From NCBI RefSeq assembly GCF_002224245.2, contig NZ_NKHK02000002.1:124001-188000 (forward strand): a stretch of DNA of 64,000 bases, in the 5' to 3' direction. How positions within the stretch are numbered: position 1 is the first letter of the stretch; the number at the start of each line of letters is the position of its first letter. Shown here piece by piece: positions 18,243 to 26,250 of this stretch. The notes beneath the pieces were generated by a model. It ran no database searches, was not told where the DNA came from, and worked only from the letters and a program-made list of their open reading frames with translations. The DNA is from Moraxella sp. VT-16-12. GTDB taxonomy: Bacteria; Pseudomonadota; Gammaproteobacteria; Pseudomonadales; Moraxellaceae. Made by a program: the position numbers and the translations under genes.

Positions 18243-19802
18243 ATGATGAGCAAGATAACAAACAAAGGGCTGGTTTGGTGGCAGGTGATGACTGTTGTCT
18301 GCTTGCTGACTGCTTGTCAAACTCTACCAAACACACCACATTTGCCAGACAGCATCTCTTTGAGCAAAAAAACGCAAACGCTTGCCATCACAGCACACCA
18401 CCCCCTGTTTGCACAACTTGACAGCACCGCCAAACAATACCCCACTTTATCAGGTTATCGGCTCATTGCCTCAGGGGCGGACGCTTTACTATTGCGTCAT
18501 GAACTGACTGACATGGCAAAACACACCATAGACATACAGTACTATATTTGGCATGACGATGAAGCAGGGATTGCCATGCTAAAAAAACTCTGGCAGTCAG
18601 CCAATCGGGGCGTGGTGGTGCGACTGTTGCTTGATGATTTTCGCAGCACGCCTGCACTTGACCAGCTGTTATTAGATTTTGATGCTCACCCAAATATTGC
18701 TGTACGCCTTGCCAATCCTATGGTTTATCGGCGTTTTAAACGACTGAACTTTTTGACCTTACCAGTTCATGCCAACACCAGAATGCACAACAAGAGCATG
18801 ACCTTTGACCGCCAAATCAGCATTATTGGTGGGCGAAACATTGGTAATGAATACCTAAATAGCCACAAAAAAAACAACTTTGCTGACTTAGATGTGTTGT
18901 TGGTAGGAAAAACTGTGGCAGACATTCATGACAGTTTTGAGCATTATTGGCACGCTGCAACCGCTTTTGATGTCAAAACCTTGGTCAGACCCAATAAACA
19001 CACGCCATCTTTTGAATGGACAGACCAAGACACCAACCAATACCAACAAGGCATTTTTGACCACACGGCAAACCTTAGCCCAAAAACAGGGCAACTGCCA
19101 CTAAGATGGCGAATGATAAAATTTTTTGCAGATGACCCCACTAAGCTTAGCAATCACGCTGATGGTCAAGGACTTATGGTAGAGCAGCTCCGTGAATACA
19201 TCGGACAGCCCAAACATCATCTTAGTATCATCTCATCTTATTTTGTACCAACCAAACAAGGCGTGCAAATGCTTGCCAGCCTAGTCAAACAAGGCGTCAA
19301 GGTGAGTATTTTAACCAATGCCTATTCTGCCACAGATGTGCATTCGGTACATTCAGGTTATGGACACTGGCGTAAAGCCTTGTTGATGGCAGGCGTTCAG
19401 CTCTACGAATCCAAGCCTGATGCCATCAACCCCACCCCGCCCACACCACCAACCACCATGAGCCTGCACGCCAAAGCCTTTGCGGTGGATACTCAGCAGG
19501 TATTTATCGGCTCATACAACATTGACCCACGCTCCGCCAACACCAACAGCGAGCTTGGTGTGGTGATTGACGATGATGCTCTTGCCACACATTTTCATCA
19601 CGCCCTAAACAACCTAGACACCCCAAACCCCACCTTACTTTATCAAGCTTACAAAGTGGAACTTGATGACAAAGGACACCTGCAATGGCGAACCTTTGAA
19701 AATGGTCAAGAGATTATCCACCACAAAGAGCCCAACATGACATGGTTACAAAAATCTAACGTTGCTTTACTAAGCATTTTGCCGATTGATGGGTTATTAT
19801 AA
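18243..19802 (+). CDS. Phospholipase D-family lipoprotein (cardiolipin synthase C-like)
   Basis: 519 residues with two HKD motifs: HNKSMTFD near residue 181 and HAKAFAVD near 410, each followed by the usual IGGRN / IGSYNIDPRS. This is the YmdC/ClsC branch, which makes cardiolipin from phosphatidylglycerol and phosphatidylethanolamine. The N-terminus has a hydrophobic stretch ending LLTACQ, so the protein may be a lipoprotein facing the periplasm. Two ATGs in tandem (18243, 18246) have no strong RBS; coupling to nadK is likely. No ymdB-like partner adjoins it. Confidence 0.85.
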   Translation: MMSKITNKGLVWWQVMTVVCLLTACQTLPNTPHLPDSISLSKKTQTLAITAHHPLFAQLDSTAKQYPTLSGYRLIASGADALLLRHELTDMAKHTIDIQYYIWHDDEAGIAMLKKLWQSANRGVVVRLLLDDFRSTPALDQLLLDFDAHPNIAVRLANPMVYRRFKRLNFLTLPVHANTRMHNKSMTFDRQISIIGGRNIGNEYLNSHKKNNFADLDVLLVGKTVADIHDSFEHYWHAATAFDVKTLVRPNKHTPSFEWTDQDTNQYQQGIFDHTANLSPKTGQLPLRWRMIKFFADDPTKLSNHADGQGLMVEQLREYIGQPKHHLSIISSYFVPTKQGVQMLASLVKQGVKVSILTNAYSATDVHSVHSGYGHWRKALLMAGVQLYESKPDAINPTPPTPPTTMSLHAKAFAVDTQQVFIGSYNIDPRSANTNSELGVVIDDDALATHFHHALNNLDTPNPTLLYQAYKVELDDKGHLQWRTFENGQEIIHHKEPNMTWLQKSNVALLSILPIDGLL

Positions 19803-19851
19803 AGCAACTTTTCTTAACTTTGATAAAATTTTAAACACATTCATGAAATAA

Positions 19852-21201
19852 TTGAAAATGACTGGATTTTTTATGCCAAATACCACGCTAAACTCGGCTC
19901 ATGTTTTTTTGGTGTGCATTGCCAGCATGGTGGCGGGCGTGGGGTTTTTTGGGGTGATGACATTTTTGTACATGACTGATGTCTTAGGCAAACTATTTTT
20001 TAGCCAAGACAAAGATTGGGTGTACCATCTGCAAATTATAGGGCTGTTTATCATCAGCTATGTTGCCATGCCACTTGGAGGATTTTTGATTGGGCGTTAT
20101 GGCGACACACACGGCAGACGACCTGCACTCATCATCAGTTTACTGATGATGGCAATATGTACACTCATCATGGGGTTTTTGCCCACCATCGCTCAGGTTG
20201 GCATGATGGCACCACTGTTATTCATCATCGCCAAACTTGCTCAAAGCATGGCTTTTGGGGGGCTGATACCTACCTTATGGGTCTTTGTCAGCGAACATCT
20301 GCCAAGCCGTTACGTGGGCTTGGGGCTTGGGGTGGTAAGTGCCATCTCGTTGATGGCGATACTGGTGGTGCTGGGACTGATTTTTATCTTAGAAAGTCAG
20401 ATGACCCAAGAGCAAATCTTGCAAATTGGTTGGCGAATCCCTTTTATTGTTGGGGGCATATTGGGTTTAATTTTACTCATGCCTGTCTATCGCTTGGACG
20501 AAACGCCCGCCTTTGGCAAGCCAGAACACACGCCCATTGACACACCGACACTAAGCATTCACACCTTTGCCAAACAAATCCATCCAAAAAAAGACGGGCT
20601 GTTTTATCGCTTTATCAGTCAGCATTTGGCAGTACTGTTGCCCGCCATCACATTATCTTGGCTGTCCATCAGCTTGATGGTCATCATTGCTTTGCTGCTA
20701 CCAAACCTTATCAATGCAGGTTTTGTTTTGTCCGAAAGCATCTTGCGACTAGGCAACATCATTAGTATCGTATTTATGATGATAGGCTGTGTGTTTTATG
20801 GCTTTATGGTGGATTATACAAACGCCAGTAAGGTCATGTCCTTGGGTGGGTTGTTTTTTATTTTACAAACCATGCTGTTTTTTGGGCATCTTAGCTCAGG
20901 GGGCGGACTGATTTTGATATTTTTTGCCTTACTTGGGTTTTCTGGGGGCATCATCGCCACCGCTCCTGTGGTCGTGGTTCGGCTGTTTGATGTGTCGTCT
21001 CGTCTGACTTATGTTGGCATGATTTATGCCATTGTCTATGCTTTGGTGAGCGGTGCTTTACCATTTGTGCTAGGTTATGCCACGTTTCATGTACGTCTTG
21101 CCCCTGCATTATATTTGGCATTGGTGGTCATCACGGCGGTTTTTATCAGTTTTTATGTGTATCATTTGCCATCAGCACAAGCTGAAAAACGCTTGGAATA
21201 G
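19852..21201 (+). CDS. MFS transporter, metabolite:H+ symporter (ProP/ShiA) type
   Basis: 449 residues with about twelve hydrophobic segments. The loop between helices 2 and 3 reads GRYGDTHGRRPAL, the MFS signature in its MHS-family form, and VYRLDETPAF after helix 6 is also typical of that family. Known members import osmolytes, dicarboxylates or shikimate with protons; the substrate here cannot be read from the sequence. The start is uncertain: ATG 19852, 19858 or 19873 (MPNTTLNS); none has a good RBS. The short spacing to the gene upstream leaves cotranscription possible. Confidence 0.85.
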   Translation: MKMTGFFMPNTTLNSAHVFLVCIASMVAGVGFFGVMTFLYMTDVLGKLFFSQDKDWVYHLQIIGLFIISYVAMPLGGFLIGRYGDTHGRRPALIISLLMMAICTLIMGFLPTIAQVGMMAPLLFIIAKLAQSMAFGGLIPTLWVFVSEHLPSRYVGLGLGVVSAISLMAILVVLGLIFILESQMTQEQILQIGWRIPFIVGGILGLILLMPVYRLDETPAFGKPEHTPIDTPTLSIHTFAKQIHPKKDGLFYRFISQHLAVLLPAITLSWLSISLMVIIALLLPNLINAGFVLSESILRLGNIISIVFMMIGCVFYGFMVDYTNASKVMSLGGLFFILQTMLFFGHLSSGGGLILIFFALLGFSGGIIATAPVVVVRLFDVSSRLTYVGMIYAIVYALVSGALPFVLGYATFHVRLAPALYLALVVITAVFISFYVYHLPSAQAEKRLE

Positions 21202-21209
21202 CCAGCCAT

Positions 21210-21905
21210 CTACCGCCCAAACTCAGGCAAATGCAGCCCTTGTTTACCATGTAGTACACAAGTGGCAATCAGTTTGGTGTTTGGGTATTTGGCACGCAAC
21301 AGCTGAGCCATTGCTGATAAGGTTGCCCCTGTAGTTACCACATCATCAAACAATACCACTTGATGTGCTGATAAAGACTCTCTAAGATAAAAGTCATTTT
21401 GAACGTTATTTAAACGCTCATCTCTACCAAGTCCACGCTGATGTGTGGTATTTTCATGGCGTTGTATGCCTTGCCACAAGGGAATTTTCCAAACATAAGA
21501 TAAAAATTTAGCCAAGGTCAATACAGGATAAAACCCCCGCTTCGCCAGTCTATCAGGTGTGGTGGGTGTTGGAACAATGACCGCACGTTTTGTCAATCCA
21601 CGTGGACGTGGCAAGTGATACAACAGATGATACAGCACCATCAGTGCCGATAGATTTTCGTTATCTTTATAAGCACTCATCACATGATTTAGGGGTGTTT
21701 CATAAAAAGCCCCCACCAAAAGTGGCACACCATCAGCGTGTAGCACTTTTGATGGTTTGTTTAGGGCGTGATGGCACTCTTGGCACACAAGTGCTGACCC
21801 AATAGGCTCAAATAAACCACCCCCACTTGGCTGATGACACAGATGGCAAGTGCGATAAAAACGACTGCTCAGCAGTGCCAGTCCATGTGAAGGCAGTTTT
21901 ATCAC
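21210..21905 (-). CDS. comF: ComF-family amidophosphoribosyltransferase-like protein
   Basis: 231 residues. An N-terminal zinc ribbon (CHLCHQ and CQECHH) is followed by a phosphoribosyltransferase domain with the PRPP loop VVLFDDVVTTGATL near residue 184 and LAKRGFYPVLTLAKFLS. ComF proteins support DNA uptake or processing during transformation in competent bacteria. The start is GTG, overlapping the pldA stop (GTGA), so translation is coupled to pldA. With the pilus genes in this window it fits a naturally competent organism, but that is inference. Confidence 0.9.
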   Translation of the reverse strand: MIKLPSHGLALLSSRFYRTCHLCHQPSGGGLFEPIGSALVCQECHHALNKPSKVLHADGVPLLVGAFYETPLNHVMSAYKDNENLSALMVLYHLLYHLPRPRGLTKRAVIVPTPTTPDRLAKRGFYPVLTLAKFLSYVWKIPLWQGIQRHENTTHQRGLGRDERLNNVQNDFYLRESLSAHQVVLFDDVVTTGATLSAMAQLLRAKYPNTKLIATCVLHGKQGLHLPEFGR

Positions 21906-23050
21906 AGACCCATCCAGTCGTTTAGCATGATACCCACGCCCACGCCCGTAGATTCGTGGTTATAATCCACGATGGATTGACCATAGCCTTGAAACAGTTG
22001 CACATAGCCACTTACTCCTTTACCAATGGGGTGCACATAATCAATCTGCAACGCCCCTTTGCCTGTTTTCGGGTTGTAGCGAGCCGTACCTGAGATGTTA
22101 TTGCCACGTTCTAGCTGATACAACACCCGAACATCGCCATAACCATAATAATCCATGATGTCTGGGTTGTCATCAGGCTTGGAGCTATCCCCACTTTTGG
22201 CAATACGCCCCCACAAGCGTGGCATGACCGTCAGCCTACCCCATTCCATGCCTGCCATCAGATAAGCCCTATTCCACGAACGAGACAAGGGGTCATCTTC
22301 ACCATTGGAGTGATGCACCAAACCTGCTCCCAACATTCTTAATTTGCCATTAAAAGGCAAATCAGCTTTTACAGGCTGAGTAATAAACATCTCTGGCTGA
22401 TAATCATGAGCCCGAAATGGACGTGAATGATTTTCATTATATACTTGCCAATGCGACTGCTGTGTATAGCCAAACCACAAATCAGCATTTGTGCCAAATA
22501 AATCTTCCATTGCCTTTGATTTAAAAGATACTTGGAATTTTAGCTCAGCGTTACGCATCTCATCACTAGGATAGTGTTTGGTGGGTTGATTTGGGGTTGC
22601 TGGATGGTGATTTGGCTTGCCATTGACAAATAATGGCAAAATATACATTGGGTTGTGTGGGCGAGCATGCCACAATCCTGAATCGCTGTTTTTGTCCAAA
22701 TCATAAGCCAAGCTTAAAGGGGTGAATTTATCAGCATTTGGGGCGTTGCGATTAAAACTATCAAACGTCTGCTGAGTGTGAGAATCAGGCTCAGCCAGCA
22801 CGATTTGCGGGTCGCCTTTTAAGGTACTTACCACCGTTTGCGATAAATGCAATGGGCGTTTTTCCTTGATGACAGATGGCTCATCACCTTGGGCAACAGC
22901 ATCAAAACACGCCAAACGAGACGAATCATTTGCCACTGATGCACATTCAAAAAACAAGGCTTCATAATCAACCTGCTCATTGTTTTGAGCAAAACTTTGG
23001 CTTGCCAAAACAGACATTGCCAAAATGCTCAGTTTACTTAAAAATTTCAT
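21902..23050 (-). CDS. pldA: Outer-membrane phospholipase A1
   Basis: About 382 residues from ATG 23050. Signal peptide MKFLSKLSILAMSVLASQ ends at SFA. The catalytic segment reads LVHHSNGEDDPLSRSWNR, with the His/Ser pair and calcium-binding region of OMPLA, and the barrel ends NDWMGL. OMPLA hydrolyses phospholipids that reach the outer leaflet, keeping the outer membrane asymmetric. An N-terminal extension of about 100 residues before the barrel includes CASVANDSSRLACFD, a two-Cys motif also seen in other exported proteins. It ends overlapping comF. Confidence 0.93.
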   Translation of the reverse strand: MKFLSKLSILAMSVLASQSFAQNNEQVDYEALFFECASVANDSSRLACFDAVAQGDEPSVIKEKRPLHLSQTVVSTLKGDPQIVLAEPDSHTQQTFDSFNRNAPNADKFTPLSLAYDLDKNSDSGLWHARPHNPMYILPLFVNGKPNHHPATPNQPTKHYPSDEMRNAELKFQVSFKSKAMEDLFGTNADLWFGYTQQSHWQVYNENHSRPFRAHDYQPEMFITQPVKADLPFNGKLRMLGAGLVHHSNGEDDPLSRSWNRAYLMAGMEWGRLTVMPRLWGRIAKSGDSSKPDDNPDIMDYYGYGDVRVLYQLERGNNISGTARYNPKTGKGALQIDYVHPIGKGVSGYVQLFQGYGQSIVDYNHESTGVGVGIMLNDWMGL

Positions 23051-23085
23051 AAAATACTCTCTGATGGGGATAAAACTGACAAAAA

Positions 23086-23556
23086 TCATTCATATTGCTG
23101 TCCATCATGGCGTATATAACCACCTTGATGACGACCTGCTGGGTCATGATGCGTCCAATGCACCACACCACCTTTATCGGTATATTCATATTCACCATAA
23201 AAATCAACATCATCACCCTTAGCCAATCCTGCCACCCTAGGGGCTAGGTCAATGTTATGAGCGATAAGTACGGTCTGCTGATGACCTTCTAAACGTACGA
23301 TAAATTTTTGGTGGCGTGAGCCTTTGTTGTCATCAGCTAAGATTGCAACAACCGTGCCACAGCCTTTGACCTGAACATCAGAACGACCAGCTTTAAAGCT
23401 ATTAATGATGACATCATTTTGGCAAGCGTGTTTGGATTTGTTGTCTTGTTTGCTTTGAGTGGGCTGAGCTGGGGCGGTTGGTGTGGCATTAGGACACGCC
23501 ACAAGTAGCACTGACGATACCAACAACACCAAAGTTAAGCTTAATTTTTTCATCAT
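23086..23556 (-). CDS. DUF3465-family lipoprotein
   Basis: 156 residues. Lipoprotein signal ending VLLVAC, then a Pro/Gln/Thr linker and a domain with the marks of DUF3465: [33 protein letters not shown] and [17 protein letters not shown]. Function unknown; the fold looks OB-like, and the conserved His/Asp cluster could bind metal or nucleic acid. It sits 6 bases after a small membrane-protein gene and 36 bases before pldA on the same strand. Confidence 0.82.
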   Translation of the reverse strand: MMKKLSLTLVLLVSSVLLVACPNATPTAPAQPTQSKQDNKSKHACQNDVIINSFKAGRSDVQVKGCGTVVAILADDNKGSRHQKFIVRLEGHQQTVLIAHNIDLAPRVAGLAKGDDVDFYGEYEYTDKGGVVHWTHHDPAGRHQGGYIRHDGQQYE

Positions 23557-23562
23557 TATGTA

Positions 23563-23895
23563 TCAGTTGGATTTGATATGCTCTGCAATTTTTTGTCTTA
23601 ATGCACGAGCGTCTTTTGCATCTTGATGATTGATGGTTTTGTGGTTTTTGCCATTTTTGGTATAAATGTTAATGCCACAGCCACGTGTGCCACGACCTTC
23701 ACAATAAAACATCACTTTATCAATGTCCGCATAAGCAATATGCACTGGTGCGTTATGATAAAACTCCAAGACCACACCATCATCAATCAAAACAACATGA
23801 TTAGCAAGTTGTCGCTCTTTATACGTGATATAAGCAATCAACGCCATCAGCATTAGCACCGCCCATATCAACAGTCCAGTCTGCGAAGGTTTCAC
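23563..23895 (-). CDS. Small membrane-anchored hypothetical protein
   Basis: 110 residues with one N-terminal transmembrane helix (TGLLIWAVLMLMALIAYITY) and a soluble domain with two close Cys (FYCEGRGTRGCGINIY). The start is GTG 23895 with AAGGTGAT upstream. No family recognised. It directly precedes the DUF3465 lipoprotein, so the two probably share a transcript and face the periplasm together. Confidence 0.7.
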   Translation of the reverse strand: MKPSQTGLLIWAVLMLMALIAYITYKERQLANHVVLIDDGVVLEFYHNAPVHIAYADIDKVMFYCEGRGTRGCGINIYTKNGKNHKTINHQDAKDARALRQKIAEHIKSN

Positions 23896-23927
23896 CCAAT
23901 CACCTTTTGACGCTTACCCCTTTTGCC

Positions 23928-24860
23928 TTATCTTAATGCCTTGGGCAAACTAAACGTTACGTTTTCTTCTATACCTGACAGCTCGGTAGGTGCATCCGCT
24001 CCCCACGCCTGCAAAGTGTCTAGCACTTCTTTGATTAGCACCTCAGGGGCAGATGCACCTGCGGTAACGCCCACACGTGCCACCCCATCAAACCACGCTT
24101 TATCCATCTGAGCAGCATTATCAATCAAATACGCCTTTGCTCCCAAACGCTCGGCAAGCTCTCTTAAGCGGTTAGAATTTGATGAGTTGGGACTGCCAAC
24201 CACTAGCACCACCTGACAGGCTTTGGCAAGTGATTTGACTGCATCTTGACGGTTTTGAGTGGCATAACAAATGTCGTCTTTTCTAGGGGCATTGATTTGG
24301 GGAAACCTGCCCTTTAAGGCATCAATCACCTGCCTAGTGTCGTCCATAGACAGCGTGGTTTGTGTTACAAAAGCAAGCTCTTTGTCTTTGTTAAAGTTTA
24401 ATTTTGCCACATCATCCACATCTTCCACCAAATGAATGCGACCGCCAAAACTGGTATCAAATCGCCCCATCGTGCCTTCTACTTCGGGGTGTCCAGCGTG
24501 TCCGATTAAAATGGCGTCCATGCCTTCTTTGGCAAACTTACCAACTTCTATATGCACCTTGGTTACCAAAGGGCAAGTGGCATCAAACACCGTCAAATCA
24601 CGGCGAGTAGCTTCGTCTTCCACTGCTTTGGAGACGCCATGTGCTGAAAAAATCACAATCGCCCCATCAGGCACTTCGTCCAACTCTTCAACAAACACCG
24701 CCCCACGGCGAGCCAAATCTTCCACCACAAATTTATTATGCACCACTTCATGACGCACATAGATGGGCGGTGCAAAACGTCGCAGTGCTTCATTAACAAT
24801 GGCGATGGCTCTGTCCACGCCTGCACAAAAGCCCCTAGGATTGGCAAGTAAAATCTGCAT
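23928..24860 (-). CDS. ispH: 4-hydroxy-3-methylbut-2-enyl diphosphate reductase
   Basis: 310 residues. Last step of the non-mevalonate isoprenoid pathway, yielding IPP and DMAPP with a [4Fe-4S] cluster. The three cluster Cys are visible: NPRGFCAGV (C12), FDATCPLV (about 96) and [13 protein letters not shown] preceded by the CYATQNRQ cysteine (about 198). VRHEVVHN and [11 protein letters not shown] are conserved. Complete and of normal length. Confidence 0.97.
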   Translation of the reverse strand: MQILLANPRGFCAGVDRAIAIVNEALRRFAPPIYVRHEVVHNKFVVEDLARRGAVFVEELDEVPDGAIVIFSAHGVSKAVEDEATRRDLTVFDATCPLVTKVHIEVGKFAKEGMDAILIGHAGHPEVEGTMGRFDTSFGGRIHLVEDVDDVAKLNFNKDKELAFVTQTTLSMDDTRQVIDALKGRFPQINAPRKDDICYATQNRQDAVKSLAKACQVVLVVGSPNSSNSNRLRELAERLGAKAYLIDNAAQMDKAWFDGVARVGVTAGASAPEVLIKEVLDTLQAWGADAPTELSGIEENVTFSLPKALR

Positions 24861-25069
24861 AGGTTTCTCAGCTTAAAATGTGCTTACTTTATCATATTTT
24901 TTTAAAAAATACCCAAATATCCTGATAATTTTGGTGCATTTGACCATGATGGGCAGGATTTTGAGCAAATTTTAATCATTTTAAAGCAAAAATTTGGCGT
25001 TTAATCTTAGGCTGATTTTTGATAAAATGACACCTTCAAAACATCAATTCCTGCACCACAAGGCACAGC

Positions 25070-25690
25070 ATGAACAAATCAGGCACACTCTTTATCATCT
25101 CAGCAGCATCAGGCACAGGTAAAACATCTTTGGTCAAAGAACTGCTTGCCACCACCGATAATTTGGTCGTTTCAGTATCGCACACCACCCGTCCGCCCAG
25201 ACGTGGCGAAATTGATGGCACACATTATTATTTTGTCAATACAGATGAATTTATGGATATGGTCGCCCAAAGCGAGTTTTTGGAACACGCCCAAGTATTT
25301 GGCAACTACTATGGCACCAGCAAAACTGCCGTCAGCGACCTATTAAAAGCGGGTATTGATGTCATCTTGGAGATAGACTGGCAAGGTGCTTTGCAGGTAA
25401 AACGTCAATTTGCCAATGTGGTGATGATATTTATCTTGCCCCCCAGTCGCCTAGCTTTAAAAGACCGTTTGACCAACCGAGACCAAGACAGCACGCAGGT
25501 CATCAATACCCGTCTGGCAGGTGCGGTGCGTGAAATGCAAGAATATGTAAATTTTGATTATGTGGTCATCAATGATGATTTTGCCACCGCATTATCAGAG
25601 TTAAAAGCCATCATCACTACTTATCGCCTTGCCATCACTCGTCAAAGTGTCGCCCACGAAAAACTCATTAGCGAACTTTTAAAAGGCTAA
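25070..25690 (+). CDS. gmk: Guanylate kinase
   Basis: 206 residues. Converts GMP to GDP with ATP. P-loop [12 protein letters not shown] at about residues 10-21, GMP-binding [19 protein letters not shown], and [10 protein letters not shown]. It is followed by rpoZ after about 47 bases, and spoT lies further downstream: the common gmk-rpoZ-spoT order. Confidence 0.97.
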   Translation: MNKSGTLFIISAASGTGKTSLVKELLATTDNLVVSVSHTTRPPRRGEIDGTHYYFVNTDEFMDMVAQSEFLEHAQVFGNYYGTSKTAVSDLLKAGIDVILEIDWQGALQVKRQFANVVMIFILPPSRLALKDRLTNRDQDSTQVINTRLAGAVREMQEYVNFDYVVINDDFATALSELKAIITTYRLAITRQSVAHEKLISELLKG

Positions 25691-25737
25691 ATTATTTGCT
25701 ATAATAATTAATTCACAAAATTTTAAAGAGAGCAAAC

Positions 25738-26004
25738 ATGGCACGAGTTACGATTGAAGACTGCTTGGCAAATGTGGACAACCGTTTTGAGCTGATTTTG
25801 GTGGCGTCTCGCCGTGCCCGTCAGCTTGCCACAGGTCGTGTAGAACCCACTTTGCCCCCAGAAAACGACAAGCCCACCGTACTTGCGTTACGTGAGATTG
25901 CCACAGGTAATGTTACTCGTGCGATTTTGGACGAGCCTGAGGAAGTTTATACCAAAGAAATCCCAAGTTTTGATTTGACTTTATCAAACAATAGCGGATT
26001 TTAA
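25738..26004 (+). CDS. rpoZ: RNA polymerase omega subunit
   Basis: 88 residues. [30 protein letters not shown] is diagnostic, followed by [13 protein letters not shown]. Omega helps assemble RNA polymerase and forms part of the ppGpp site 1 in proteobacteria, which gives meaning to its place beside spoT. RBS GAGAG precedes the ATG; a terminator follows. Confidence 0.96.
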   Translation: MARVTIEDCLANVDNRFELILVASRRARQLATGRVEPTLPPENDKPTVLALREIATGNVTRAILDEPEEVYTKEIPSFDLTLSNNSGF

Positions 26005-26017
26005 ACATCTTTTAATC

Positions 26018-26047
26018 CAAAAAGCCGTGATTATCACGGCTTTTTTT
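26018..26047 (+). terminator. Terminator after rpoZ
   Basis: AAAGCCGTGA-TTA-TCACGGCTTT hairpin followed by seven T. It separates gmk-rpoZ from spoT, which has its own promoter. Confidence 0.9.
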
Positions 26048-26110
26048 GTTGGTGATGATTGGTGCTTTTGGCTTGGTCATTCATAAAATGGTAACAATTT
26101 ATTCTAATGC

Positions 26111-26141
26111 TTGACAAAATATCTAAAAACTGATTTATTAT
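26111..26141 (+). promoter_or_regulatory. Likely sigma-70 promoter of spoT
   Basis: TTGACA at 26111-26116 and TATTAT at 26136-26141, spaced by 19 bases, or overlapping alternatives one or two bases away. The -35 is perfect and the spacing somewhat long. Confidence 0.5.
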
Positions 26142-26165
26142 AGTAAATTTTTTGATACAGCAATG

Positions 26166-26196
26166 GGCAAAATGCTTTGGCATCTGCCTATTTTTT
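26166..26196 (+). promoter_or_regulatory. Hairpin with T run in the spoT leader (possible attenuator)
   Basis: GGCA-AA-ATGC-TTTG-GCAT-C-TGCC folds into an interrupted stem and is followed within two bases by six T. It lies between the spoT promoter and start codon, so it could terminate or pause transcription before the gene. No leader peptide is evident. Confidence 0.4.
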
Positions 26197-26250
26197 ACCC
26201 CACAAAAAACCATAATGGGGGAATTTTAACCAAGATTGAATGGTGTTTTT

